64,000 nt of DNA, from positions 477,967 to 541,966 of the forward strand of contig CAJNDS010002169.1 in NCBI GenBank assembly GCA_905221605.1, in the 5' to 3' direction. This document shows, piece after piece, positions 22,237 to 34,100 of the stretch. This stretch comes from Symbiodinium natans. Lineage: Eukaryota; Sar; Dinophyceae; Suessiales; Symbiodiniaceae. The position numbers were made by a program, and so were the translations under genes. Every line of letters begins with the position of its first letter. The first letter of the stretch is position 1. The notes beneath the pieces are model-generated. The model saw nothing but the letters and a program-made list of their open reading frames with translations, made no database searches and was not told where the DNA came from.

Positions 22237-22848
22237 ACAATAGAGCTGCTGCTCAACCACCTCTCTTTGGGGTTGCCGAGCTGGTATTTGAGGTTTTTTG
22301 TTGGGCACCCCCATTTTGGGAAATACCCCATGTCGTACTAAACAAAGATCCAAATGTTCACAACGAGCCACACGAAGGAGCGCACCTCGCCCTTGTGCGA
22401 TCTTTGATCGCCCTCTGCGACGAAGGTCTGTTGCAGCCATCTGCCTGAGCATGTAGCATTTCAACCGAAGGAGACCCAAGGCAGTATTCGGGGCTTCGTC
22501 CTTTCAACCAGTGGTCATTCACTGTTTGGCCCACCGTCAAGGAGTCTGATTTGCTCCGTATTGCTCCATTATTGCCAACTCATTTCCCTGAAGCACAGAT
22601 TTGATGGCATTTGCAAGGCAAAACGCAGTTCGGGAGTACAAGTAAAGAAGGTCGGAGAGGGCACCCCCACTTGCATTTTTCGGCCCTTCGGCTTAAGTGG
22701 TACCAAAGACAACGTCTCCCAAAACCGAAACCCCAAGCCCTAAACCCTAAGCCCCAACCCTTGAAGATCTTAGACCCTAAACCCTAGGCCCTAAACCCTA
22801 AACCCTAAATCCACCCGCACACGACATGGCCCCTCGCTGCGGCCCCAG

Positions 22849-23474
22849 GTGCTAGCAGCTTCCTCCAGCGCGGAGCTGCTGAAGGCGGGCTGCAGTGAGG
22901 ACCTGAAACTGCTGCGGAAGTTCGTTGCGGATTCAAGGTCTGGAGCTTTAGGGTGTTAGGGTTTTAGGGTTGTAGGGTTTTAGGGTTTTGGGGTCTTAGG
23001 GTTCAGAGTTTTAGGGTTTAGGGCTTGGAGTTCAGGGACTTTACAGTTCATGCGGCCTCTGGGGTTCAGAGGGTTCTGCGTTTAGGGTTCTAACCTACGA
23101 AGCAGAAACCCAACAGAGCGCGCCAATGGCTCACCTAAACCTCTTCTGAAACCCTCAAACCCTGAACCCCCTAAACCTCTAAACCCCTGAAACCCTAAAA
23201 ACCCTGAAACCCTAAAAACCTGAGACCTTGAAAGTCTGAAACCCTGCAACGCTGAAACCCTGAACCCTAATCCCTCTCCCCTACCCCCCGAACCCCCCCC
23301 CCCCCCCCCTGCCCCAAAAAGTGGCGACCGCGAGGCCGGGTCTGGCCAGTCTGGCCCACGTTGTCGGCCGCGGGCGACGTGCTCAGGAAGCCGAGGAGGC
23401 TCGAGACCGACCCAGACTCGGGCGAGGACCTGGCAAAAACCAAGAAAGGCCAGCTGAAAAGCAAGAACGGCTAG
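22849..23474 (+). CDS. Plus-strand 3' exons of an unidentified gene
   Basis: Exon 22849-22937 follows a CCCCAG acceptor, reads VLAASSSAELLKAGCSEDLK then LLRKFVADS, and ends TCAAG before a GT donor with two bases left over. A second exon at 23387-23474 after CTCAG restores the frame (AGG) and reads KPRRLETDPDSGEDLAKTKK, then GQLKSKNG and a TAG stop. The C-terminus is strongly basic. The two-exon join rests on phase only, and a second open frame exists in the last exon. This is opposite in direction to the exons at 16-21.8 kb, so a strand switch lies between. Family unknown. Confidence 0.45.
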
Positions 23475-23742
23475 GTTTATAAGTGTATCAGAATCTGAAA
23501 TGAGTATACACAAGTATGCGTATCTGCACATAGAACCATACACAATTCCAATCAATTCCACATGTAGAACGAGCAAAAACTCGGTTGGCCGGAGACTCTC
23601 GCTGCTTCTTTCGGGTCTTGAGCCTCAACAGCCCTCAGGGAGCCAAAATCCCAAGAAAAGCACAGGTTTTGGATTCAGGGCTTGCAGGGCTTTAGGGTTA
23701 AGAGTTGAGAAGACTTTTAGGGTTCACGGTGAAGGGCTTAGG

Positions 23743-23838
23743 TTGGAATGCTCCCCTTATATTAACCTTAATCGGGATCATAGTACACCCTGTGATAATC
23801 CCTATAAAGGACTGTTAGTATGAGGGGGAACATCCCGA
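23743..23838. mobile_element. Foldback element, family 1 (copy 4)
   Basis: A 96-bp inverted repeat, arms TTGGAATGCTCCCCTTATA and GTATGAGGGGGAACATCCC, slightly shortened on the left. Located just past the plus-strand stop at 23.47 kb. Confidence 0.75.
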
Positions 23839-24044
23839 CCTAGAACCCCCATGTGGGTTTCTGAATGAAGGGGCACCCTTTTGGGGGGGGGTCCCTTTTA
23901 GGGGATTCTATGGGTTTCAGACCTCTCCATGTGGACATCGGACACTCCTTGCGGCTTCGTGGATCTCACCTCAGATGCGGGTCCTAGCAGGGTTTAGGGT
24001 TTAGGGTTTAGGGTTTAGGGTTTAGGGTTAGTGAGCCCAGCCAG

Positions 24045-24289
24045 GCTCGGCCACACGCTCAAGCGCTTATACTTCAGTGCCCTTCGCAAAGCTCCCCAAA
24101 CCCCAAACTCCCAAACCCTAAACCCCAGCACGAAAACCGCAAATCCCCGATGCCCACCCCACCCGAAGCTCACGAAAAGTGGATCCTGAACCCTAAACAC
24201 CCTAGACCCTAAACTATCCGGGTGGCTTCAGGGTGGCGCTCACCATGCCGGTCCTGGCGCAGTTCATAGGAACCCACATGCGGGGCTGA
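24045..24289 (+). CDS. Possible plus-strand exons, second small gene
   Basis: 24045-24091 after GCCAG reads LGHTLKRLYFSALRK. 24232-24289 after TTCAG reads VALTMPVLAQFIGTHMRG and ends with TGA. Both are flanked by telomere-like repeats, as confirmed exons are. Phase between them does not match simply, so an exon may be missing or they belong to different genes. Confidence 0.3.
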
Positions 24290-24299
24290 GGGGCGGCTC

Positions 24300-25700
24300 A
24301 ATGTCCTAGCGACACCATGCCTTAAGTGACAAGGCCCCGAAATCTTGTGGTTGCACCACATGTCTGGGGCACCTCGGTGGGCTCGGCAGGGTTCGGTTTG
24401 TTGACCTGCTTGGGACTTTGAGGATTTCAGGCTCTAGGAGTCCTCCACCAGCATGTCCACACGCCAGTCGCGTGAGGGAGCGCGTTCTACGTTGTCCGTC
24501 CGGTCCATGGCCTCTCAAGAAGCTTCTTCTGGGGGTTTACTTTGGGGGACTTACACTCCATGAACCCTAAACCCTAAACCCTAAACCCTAAACCCATTCC
24601 ACATCGCAAACAACGACCCTCGCGATGTTTCTCCGTGCCGTGGTCGCTCTCGCCTAATTAGGCATCGTGCGCATTCCACATCAATGATGGCCCTCTCGGC
24701 GGCGACCCTCTTGGTGTTTCCGCGAGCACGTATCGCTAGTTCCTCTACATTCAGGTAGTTCTCATACATATATATATATATATATATCTGTATATTTTTA
24801 TATATATTCAGACGAAACCTCTGTTTCCCACATATTTAGAAACCGGCTATTCGCTCTATACTGTTATATGAAGCCTGTAGTTCCTCTGTATTTGAAACGA
24901 CGACCTCAAGACGTTTCTTTTGCACGCTCATAGGAAAACCTCTTGTTCCTCAATACATCACGAGACCATCCGTATGTCTTGTGGTTTAAGTGCGCGTGTA
25001 TAGTTCAAACAGAACATCTCGTCATAGGTTCTGTTATAGGTTCGGCAGTAAACCAAAAATGTGAAACTATGTGGATATGTATTTGTAGTCTTGCAGACGA
25101 CGAAGGCCCACTCGAAGAACTTGCCGTCGGCCTAGCGTCCAGAAAAGTAGACATTGAATATTCGGCTGGAACATCAGATGTACTCTGTTACGTATGATTT
25201 CTACGACACCATACACAATTCCTGAGATACATACTGCAAGCGTATTCTGGAATGCGCATTGTTTCCAATGAATCATGTACATCTGCCATCAATGTGACTG
25301 AATATTGCGCATTTGCGCCAACATCATTAACCAGAACAATATGTGCAAACATGGCATACAAGGTTCAGAAATAAACAACGAATCTAGCACACATAAGCAA
25401 AGTTCAATACACCTCTGTAATTTCATAGACTTTCCCTGGAGTTCGGGCTCCCTCATCCCTGCCTAGATCATCGAGTGGAGGTCGCAGTCGCCCTTTCTTT
25501 CTTGCGGACAGCAAGCATCGTGTGCTTGCTGCATTTGAGCCCAGCATGGCAGAGCAAGTTCTCTGAAGCTGCCTTGCAAGCCCCTGAATCTGCTTGTCGT
25601 ACCAAATCAGGTCGGAGGAGCTCACGAAGTCTACAAAGTTCCGATGCCTTTACGTGATGGTAACGTGTTAAACACACAAGTTTCAAGCCATTCTCCGCCA
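24300..25700. other. No gene recognised
   Basis: Mostly unique sequence with one CCCTAAA block (~24565-24595) and a TA microsatellite (~24768-24788). A short open minus-strand stretch at ~25450-25640 (DLIWYDKQIQGLARQLQR in one frame) directly follows the family exon at 25707 but has no counterpart in the other copies. Confidence 0.4.
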
Positions 25701-25706
25701 AAAAAT

Positions 25707-28700
25707 CCGCCAGAGAGCACCCGGCGGTTGTAGCAGGCTGCCAGCGCGGGCACCGTGTCGCAGGCATAGGCCTCGTACATGTAGGGCTCAGAGGTTCTCA
25801 GTTCGGGTCTCTCTTTTGGCGCTTTTTGTTGTTGGGCGGGGGTGTTTGCCTGTAGAGTTTTGGATGTAGCCCAAGAAAATTTCCGCTGGGAGCCGCACCT
25901 CCTCCTCATACACCAGGGCGCACACCCTGGGTCGGATGGCGACTTTGCACGTTAAGCACCACTCAGACCACAAAAAGGCGGAGTGCCGGTCGACGTTGGA
26001 CTTCCTTGAGGGTTTAGGGGCTGGGATGGTTGGGATGTTCCCCCACATACGAAGATGAGGGATTATAATGGAGGGTACTATAATCCATATTAAGGACTGC
26101 TAGTATAAGGGGGGAACATCCCAAGGTTAGGGGTTTGAGAGAAGCAGCCGTCATGTCATCCGACCGTGCCTGCAGGGATCGAGGTACTTCGCCAGCGTGG
26201 CGTACGAAGAGCCATCGCTCATGACGTCGCCATCAAGGCCTCAACTCGCGAAGCGCCCGGAAACTAACCTAACGCCCTTCTACCAGCAGGGAATCTGCAC
26301 AACGCCCTGCTAACAGCAGGAACACTCGCACTAGGCTACCACAACCCAATCCCACGCGCTTGTTGTCAAGCGAAGAGTAGCCAAGATACAACAAGAGTCT
26401 AAGGGCTTTGCCCTTGTTCCGGGTGATTGTGTCCACAGGAGTCTGACCTTCCCGTTTCTTCACTTCAGTGAAGTCAACTTCACACACTTAGAAAAAGAAA
26501 ACCCGAACTCAGGTTGAATGAAGTGCGCCGCTCTTTCTGGTACTTTCTGAGGGAGCGACCCCCTGGGAACACGACGAGTGAAACGGCTTCGTCGCATCAG
26601 CGACTGAATTCAACAATTGAGCGCCTACATATACTCCCAATCGCAACCCTGCCGACGTCTGGGGCCTTCCTTGCAAAAAGAACACCACACCCATGCCCAC
26701 TTTACTAGTATGTAATCTGCTCCCTGGACGTTGCAGCCAGCGATACTCAAAGACAACCTCTGGCTGCTAACCTTTCTGAGAAGCATCACGCTTCGCCTTA
26801 TGAAAAGAGCGAAGCTCCAACACCCCCAGCGAAGTCGCCAAGGCAGCCCGTCCGATCGTGTTTCCCTAACAGAAGGTACATTGCACAGCAGGCCAGCTGC
26901 CCCCTCTGGACTGGACCCCTGTCACGGTGACCGCGACGGCACAAGGGACTGAGCATCAAGCATGCCCAAAAACATGTGGGAAAAAACTCGCATTATAAAT
27001 CCCGATGGGCAAGGTCCTGACCTAGAAGAGGCCTCCGTCTCCCCCCCGGACCTTGCGTGGAAGAACACCGGGCATAAACTGTCTTAGAGTGTGATCAAAA
27101 CTATGTCATCAGAAATACGAGGTTGGTTCTGATGTCTGAAACCCGCAGCCTTTGTTCGCATCTCTCAGGGGCTCTCAGGGATCTCAGAGGGCCCGGCTCC
27201 ACATGTGGAGGACCTGTTGCATTACCTGCCACATGAAGCAACCCCCCTCAGCCGGAGAGTTCCCGGAGAGTGCCCATCTCAGTTGGTCTGCAGGCGAGGC
27301 CGGGGCTGGGGCTTTGCTTCTCCGAGCAAGTCCAGGCCGAGAGCGCTGCCTTTGCTGCGAGCGCTGCCTTTGCTGTGAGAGCTTCCCTTGCTGCTGCTGC
27401 GCAGCTTTCGGCTCGCCTTGCTCCCTTTGCTCCCTTGAGTGCCGGCACTGCCTTTGCTGGAGGCGCGTGTCCCACGCTTCTTGCTGCCGGTGGAGTCAAG
27501 AGGGATATCCGAGGGGGGCCTCACGAAAACCCTCGGTGCCAAGGGCTGAGACTTGGAGAGCATCTGCTCGACGAAGTTGTCATCGTGCGCGGTGCGGCGC
27601 AGGTCCCCTTCAGACATGCTTCGCATGCGGGAGACGGGCATCCAGGCTTCGGATGTGAAGAAGGCGCCCTGACTGCCTAGGGTGCTGCCAAAGAGGCTGT
27701 TGCTGTCATCGTCCGAGGGGTCATCTCCAGTCTGGAAGATGGCATGTACATCCAGCAGGGGGCCATCGCCCGGAGCGAGTTTCTGAACTTTTGTGGGCTC
27801 CGGTGGCTCCACTTCTTGGGATCTCTTCTTCTGCTCCTCCAACCAATAGTTCCTGCGGTCCTCGTTCGTCACTTTCTCGTTGGTCGGCACCGGCACCTCC
27901 GGAAAGATTGCAACCAGCTGCCTCCGGTATCTCCACAGGCCGACGCAGACCGAGAGGACAAAAGGTATGGTTGTGAATGTAATGATGAGGACGAGTGTCA
28001 ATTGCAACCCATCCTCGCCGTCGGCCCCGCCACCACCGCCTCTGCGCAAGCTTCGAGCTTGTGCGTTGCTGGCCTCCACTTTCCAAACGAGAGCAGAGGA
28101 AACGAGCCCTGCCATCAAAGGCCGCATTGCTGCACTGAGTAAGGAGTCTCACTTAGGATAGCCAAGATCAAGACTCTGTTTCAGCCCCATGCGTTACCAA
28201 GCAGTAGGTGATTCGCTGTGGAAAGATGCGGGCTTCCCCTAACTGCTGCAGCCTGGACAGCCAAGATTCCCCTCCCAAGCCCTCCTAAGCCCGGATTGAA
28301 GAACCCGAAACCCAAACCCTAAACCCTAAACCCTAAACCCTAAACCCTAAACCCTAAACCCTAAACCCTAAACCCTAAACCCTAAACCCTAAACCCTAAA
28401 CCCTAAACCCTAAACCCTAAACCCTAAACCCTAAACCCTAAACCCTAAACCCTAAACCCTAAACCCTAAACCCTAAACCCTAAACCCTAAACCCTAAACC
28501 CTAAACCCTAAACCCTAAACCCTAAACCCTAAACCCTAAACCCTAAACCCTGACCCTAAACCCTAAACCGAACCTGCCGACAAACCACTGATCTGAGCTT
28601 CGCATCGGCTTTGGGTGCCCTAACCTACAGTGAAACCAGGAGGGTTTAGGGTTTGGGGTTTGGGGTTTAGGTTTAGGGTTTAGGGTTTAGGGTTTAGGGT

Positions 28701-30779
28701 TTAGGGTTTAGGGCTTAGGGCTTAGGGCTTAGGGTTTAGGGTTTAGGGTTTAGGGTTCGCCAGCGCAGCGTGGCGCCCAGGTCAACTCTTTTATAGGTGG
28801 CTGCCCTAAGCTCCAAAATGTTTCACCGTTTTCTCGACGAAAAGTTTTCGAGAGGCTGAACAGAAGGCCCGGATTGGCTTCAGAAGCCCAAATTCGCTTA
28901 ACAAAAACTCAAATGTGCTTCAGAAGACCCAAATTAAATTGGCTTCAGAAGGCCCAAAATTGGCTTCAGAGGGCCAAAATAGCTTCAGAAGGCCCAAAAT
29001 TGGCTTCAGAAGGCTAAAAGGCCCAAAATTTGCTTCAGAAGGCCAAAATAGTTTCAGAAGGCCCAAAAGTGGCTTCAGAATGCCAAAATTGGCTTCAGAA
29101 GCCTCAAAAGCCCAAAATTAGCTTTAGAAGGCCCAAATTGGCTTCAGGAAGGCCAAAATAGCTTCAGAAGGCACCAAATTGGCTTCAGAAGGCCAAAATT
29201 GGCTTCAGAAGCCAAAATTAGCTTTAGAAGGCCCAAAATTGGCTTCAGAAGGCCAAAATTGGCTTCAGAAGCCTCAGAAGCCCAAAATTAGCTTTTGAAG
29301 GCCCAAAATTGGCTTCCAGAAGGCAAAATTTGCTCCAGGCCCAAATTGGCTTCAGAGGCCCAAATTGGCTTCAAAAGGCCCGATGCCAAAATTTGCTTCA
29401 GAGGCCCTTGTTTCAGAAGGCCCAAAATGGCCCAAAATTGGTTTTAGAAGGCCAAAACTGGCTTCAGAGGCCCAAATTGGCTTCAGAAGGCCCAAAATTG
29501 GCTTCAGAGGCCAAATTTGCTTCAGAAGGCCCAAAATTGGCTTCAGAAGGCTTGAATTGGCTTCAGAAGGGCCGAATTGGCAACGGAAGTTGCCTTCACC
29601 CAAATTCGTTCAAAAAGGCCCACCAGCAAAGAGCCCGAAAAGGCACCGGGTGGCCTTCAAACAGCTCCAAAGCTCTGAAATGTTCACTCTTCTTGAACCT
29701 CCTTGCCCTGCCAAAAGTCTTCTTTGTTCGATTTACTTTAACCTCCTCCTCGCCACGCAACCGCAAGGCAACTGACGACAACTCAACAAAAACTGCGCTG
29801 GCGCACAAGGGCGAAGCCCCTAAAAGTTTAGGGTTTAGGGTTTAGGGTTTAGGTGCCCAACTCCCATGAGCTCGTAAGCTGGGGCCTTCGATTTCCTCGA
29901 TAGTGCTGCAGGTTCGGGGTTTACGGTTTGGGGTCTACGCTTGTAAAGGCCCCAAACCTCCCGAAACACCCATTCCCATTAACCCTAGCCCTAAACCCTG
30001 TAAACCCTGTAAACCCGATAAACCATAAACCCCGTAGAAACTATGAACACCAATTCCTACGAACAAAACCCTAGCCCTGAACCCTGTAAACCCTATACAC
30101 CCTGTAAACCTCGCGGATACTGCCCTAGACCCATCTAGACCCATTAAACCCTTATCCCCAGCAATCCTAACGTACCCTCTTACACCGCTTAGCTCCTGGC
30201 CATGAACGGCGTAGATACGCGTCGCGCCGGCACTGCCAGGCCTGCCCACAGGATTTAGGGTTTAGGGTTTAGGGCTTAGGGTGTAGGGTTTAGGGTTTAG
30301 GGTTTAGGACTGCGTGGGGTTGTGGGGCTATGGAAGGGCTATAGAGTTCCAGATGACAAGGACATGGGCGGCTTGGGGTTTCGGTCTTGATCGGAAGGGG
30401 GTTGATGGAAAGACGATGGTTTTTGATGGAGGACAGGGCGCTTCCACGTCCAATGTTGAGGAATCTCCCAGGAATTGACATGCTGTCAGCCGTACTCTTA
30501 CGACCACTGCTCTGGCAATCCATTAGCGTATGGACAGGATTGTGATTCTGATTACGACTATGAACATGATTATGGTTACTAAGCTTGTGACTACTACGTA
30601 CCGTTGGTGATACTGCCACTGCTGCTGCTGTTGTTGTGTTTGAAATTTGGTTCTGCTGTTGCGTGGGTTTTTGTTACGGCGATCGATCCTGCGAAAACAA
30701 TTGCCAGAGACTGCGCATAGACGCAGGCCGGTGGCCTCAGCACGACAGTGTTGCTGCGTCCAGCCTTCGGCATCCTTAC
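25707..30779 (-). CDS. Five 5' exons of the tandem gene family (candidate start of copy B)
   Basis: Minus-strand exons 5' to 3': ~30736-30779 (TQQHCRAE), 30191-30241 (GATRIYAVHGQEL), 26170-26239 (70 nt, MSDGSSYATLAKYLDPC), ~25889-25961 (RPRVCALVYEEEVRL) and ~25707-25771 (AYACDTVPALAACYNRR). These are exactly the five exons that copy B lacks, in the right order and on the same strand. Synonymous differences from the other copies (GTC for GTG, CGT for CGG) show they are not recent duplicates. The gap between the second and third exons is about 3.95 kb, against about 0.4-0.5 kb in copies A and C; it holds an intronless gene, a telomere-like array and a short satellite. The first exon is the most divergent. 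Whether these exons are spliced to 14.1 kb is unproven. Confidence 0.6.
26030..26124. mobile_element. Foldback element, family 1 (copy 5)
   Basis: A 95-bp inverted repeat (TTGGGATGTTCCCCC ... GGGGGGAACATCCCAA) in the intron between family exons 26170-26239 and 25889-25961. The same intron in copies A and C has no such element. Confidence 0.8.
26240..27278. other. No gene recognised
   Basis: Largely unique sequence between a family exon and the single-exon gene at 27.3 kb. Short open frames occur on both strands without splice or homology support. The last part is presumably the 3' untranslated region of the 27.3-28.1 kb gene. Confidence 0.4.
27279..28127 (-). CDS. Single-exon gene for a one-pass membrane protein with a basic Ser/Gly/Lys tail
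   Basis: An uninterrupted 282-codon frame, the longest here not explained by repeats. The start ATG is followed by MAGLVSSALVWKVEASNA, a possible signal peptide. A glycine run near residues 30-35 precedes a clear membrane helix at about 43-65 (LVLIITFTTIPFVLSVCVGL), then basic WRYRRQ, which by the positive-inside rule puts the long tail in the cytosol. Middle region: acidic DDPSDDDSN and possible phosphosites (RMRSMSEGDL). The last ~80 residues repeat SKGS-type units (KGSKASRKL, KGSARSKGSAL). No enzymatic domain is visible and I do not recognise the family. Lack of introns among heavily split neighbours suggests a retrocopy or a recent gene. It lies on the same strand inside a gap that separates adjacent exons of the tandem family. 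Confidence 0.75.
   Translation of the reverse strand: MRPLMAGLVSSALVWKVEASNAQARSLRRGGGGGADGEDGLQLTLVLIITFTTIPFVLSVCVGLWRYRRQLVAIFPEVPVPTNEKVTNEDRRNYWLEEQKKRSQEVEPPEPTKVQKLAPGDGPLLDVHAIFQTGDDPSDDDSNSLFGSTLGSQGAFFTSEAWMPVSRMRSMSEGDLRRTAHDDNFVEQMLSKSQPLAPRVFVRPPSDIPLDSTGSKKRGTRASSKGSAGTQGSKGSKASRKLRSSSKGSSHSKGSARSKGSALGLDLLGEAKPQPRPRLQTN
28309..28570 (-). repeat. Long CCCTAAA array
   Basis: About 36 units, the longest telomere-type array in the window, located about 180 bp upstream of the single-exon gene's start. Confidence 0.95.
28640..28757 (+). repeat. TTTAGGG array opposing the 28.3-kb array
   Basis: Forward heptamers with TTTGGGG and CTTAGGG variants, facing the reverse array across a ~70-bp spacer. 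Confidence 0.9.
28870..29600. repeat. Short-period satellite, GGCTTCAGAAGGCCCAAAAT
   Basis: About 20-bp units with variable length, dozens of copies. Open frames through it (KLASEGP-type repeats) are repeat artefacts. It lies within the enlarged gap between two family exons. Confidence 0.9.
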
Positions 30780-31139
30780 TTCGCACACAGAGGCTCTTGC
30801 ACTGACTCTGCGCAGCCCTCACCCTAAACCCTAAACCCTAAACCCGAAACCCTAAACCCTAAACCCTAAACCCTAAACCCCCCGCCCCTCCCTCACCCCC
30901 CCCCCCCCCACCCACTGGGCTTCTGGCCAGGGCCACTGGGATCACATCGGGCCCGCCGCCATGCGAACTGTGCCCTCTACTACCGCTAGGGTTTAGGGTT
31001 CAGGGTTCAGGGTTTAGGGTTTCGGGTTTCGGGTTTAGCGTTTAGGGTTTAGGGCTTAGGGCTTGCGTCTTAGTAACAAGAATAACCACAACAAGGATGA
31101 TCCTGTGCAACGAAGGTCCGCAGCAAGCCTCTTTTCTGT

Positions 31140-34100
31140 GACATGTTCCGGTCCAAGGCGGGAGTCGGGCTCGGATCTATCAAGAAATATTAGCAAGAAG
31201 TACGTGAACCATCACAACATGAACAACTAGAAGAACAACAATAACAAGAATCGGCAGGAAAAAACAACTCTCAAGTAAGTCGTCGGACCGGGAGGGGCGG
31301 CTTCCTACTACTCAGTCCCTCGGGCCCTTGAGCCTGAGCAGCGGCGGTTGAGCTCTGCCGGGCACAGCTCCCCCCATGCGGGCTCATAGGGCTCAGAGGG
31401 TTTACTTGGGGTTTGAGGGGGTTTTGGGCTTTAGGCTTGGGAGTCTGGGGGTGTGGAGGGTCTAGGATTTGGATGGCTTCGGGGTTTAGGCATTGCGCCC
31501 CGGAGTCCCGATGTCCGCACCCCTCGGTGGCTGAGATTCAGTCTCCTTTTTGTAAGCGCTCGCACTGAAAATTGGAAAGGTCGGAGCCTGCGACACATTT
31601 CATGTGCGCATGCGACCAGAAATGCGGGGCGTGCGCAGACGAAGGTTACTGCGCACACAGCTTTCGCGCCAGTCCGGCCATGCATCCCAAGAAGCCTCGG
31701 CCCCGATTCGTTCCAAAGTCATGCCGGCAAATGATTCATGGGGGAGGGGGTCCTCTTGGTTCTTTTGAGGGGGTCAAAAGGGGGGGAAGCGTGGTTGGTA
31801 CGTACCTCTATTTCAGTTTAGGAAACACCCACGCGACCCCTGCTGCAAAGTCTGCAAGACTGAGGTCGCTGCCCTGCTGGCTGCTAGGCTGCTGGATTCG
31901 GACTTCCTTTCGCGAAGCAACCGCAACCGTGCTTTTTGGGCCCCTGCTGATATAGGGGCCTGAAGAATTAGAATAGGGTTTTGGGGGTTATTACTGTAGT
32001 ATAACCATAAAGGGACCCGAACGGGAATACTGTTCGTAATTACCCCAAACCCCGCATCTTACGCGCATGCTCAGCTCGGCCTCCTCAGGCTGTGCGTTGG
32101 TATTCAGCGCAGGGGATGCCTCCGGGGTGCGCGACTTGAACTCTCACTTCTTCTTGTTCTTACTAATAAAAATATTATTTTTGATAAGAATGTTATTCTT
32201 CTTCTTGTTATTATGACTACTAAGATTATATTACTATTGCTATTATTATTACTGTTATTATCCTTAGAGATGGCCTTGGCAGTGGTCTCAGCTGGCCCGA
32301 CCACTTGACCTGGGGGCTGCTCCAAGTGGGGTTGCTAACGTGTCTTCTCATGATAAAAAGGATGGGTTTAGGGTTTATGGTTTAGGGTTTGGGGTTTAGG
32401 GTTTAGGGTTTGGGGTTTGGGCTTTAGGGTCTAGGATTTAGGGTTATGCCCTGCGCTGAGCTGAAGGTCTAGCACGAGGCCCACCAAGGTTCCGGCAATC
32501 TGCCGCAAGAACCTCTGGCAGGCTAAGGCATGTGTGCAGAACCCGAGCTGCCTGAAACGTCGCTCGACTTACAGAAGCACAAGAAAGGGGGCCGAGGGAC
32601 ATTAGGCATCATCGTCCCTAAACCCTAAACCCTGAACCCTAAACCCTAAACCCTAAACCCTAAAACCCTAAACCCTAAACCCTAAACCCCATACCTGCAA
32701 GGGCCCCTTTTGCAGGGGGGCAGAGGATGAGTCTCCCCTCGGCAGGCCTTCCGGGCTACGAGCCGGTCCCGGAGGCCAGTGGCCAAGGTAAAGACCTCCT
32801 CCGTCTCAGCAGGGACGGCGCCCTGCCACGGCAGCAACAAGCATGGCCTTAGGGTTTAGGGTTTAGGGTTTAGGGTTTAGGGTTTAGGGTTTAGGGTTTA
32901 GGGTTTAGGGTTTAGGGTTTAGGGTTTAGGGTTTAGGGTTTAGGGTTTAGGGTTTAGGGTTTAGGGTTTAGGGTTTAGGGTTTAGGGTTTAGGGATGAAG
33001 TTCCTGCCCATTGCAGGTGGAGGATTCTCTTGAGGGATGTCCCTGCCTTTGCAAGTTCCATCGCCCTCTGATGGACCTCACCGAGACGCCACAGCTTCCA
33101 GGCTCGATGCATGATGCCACTTTGCCAGCGAGCACTAGCGACCCGGCCTCGCGGCCAAACTGCTTTTTCAGCTTGGTGACGCGCTCCATCAGCAGCATCT
33201 CACGCATCGGAATCCGAAGCTACTGTTCAGCTTCGCATTCAGGTTCTCTGCTGCCTTCCCCGATGGCCCCTGAACCCTATGAGGCCTCTTGACTGACCTC
33301 CTCTTGGGAGGGCGTCTCGGGCAGCTGTGGGGGCAAGAGCCTCGGAGGCGCAAAGCACGGGCACGGAAACTCTTGTGGGGGGGGGGGGGGGGGGGTTGGT
33401 TTCTTAGGGGCAGCAATCGGCCATGAGATGCGCTTTTGCCTTGACTCAAGCCGTCTGGTTCCTGAATACTAAGGCATGTGTCCCTTCATGTATCCCGGTA
33501 AAGACCGATCGTCCCCTACCTCGACCTAGACGAAGCTCAATGGTGTTGGCCATGATCCAAGCAAGCACCTCCCCAGGTTCCGAGGACTCTGCGGCAAGAT
33601 GTCGCAGAACTCCTGCCTCATGGGGTTGCGGATCTTGAGCATGGTAGGTAGTTGTCCACACCAGCTGTCATGCCCTGACCATTCCCTGAAAAACCCTACT
33701 TGCTTTACTCACCCCCTCGCACTTGGCTTCATCTTCTATGCTCACGCCTGCCTCCCTTGCTTGATATGGGGGTTTACGAAAAAAAGGGGACCCTACTATC
33801 CACCCCAGATGGTAGGAGCCCCTGAAAGGTAAGAGCCCAAGAAAGTACCCCTAATGGCGGAAACCCCCATACAAAGCAGAGTGCTTCGCCTGCACAACCC
33901 AACTTCTCCACCCTAACCGTAAACCCTAAACCCCAAACCCTAAATCCTAAACCCTAAACCAGGGCCCCGGACATGTAGCGGGTGCATCGCGTGTCCAGCG
34001 GCTGGGACCCGTCTGCCGGCTCCTCTTCCTTCTCCTCATGCGGAAAAGGCAGGGGCTCAGCGCAAAGCCCCTCGGAATAGGGTTTAGGGTTTAGGGCTTC

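Noticed and set aside
28915-29845. Frames rich in KLASEGP-like repeats
   Set aside because: Direct translation of the 20-bp satellite; no codon-level constraint visible.
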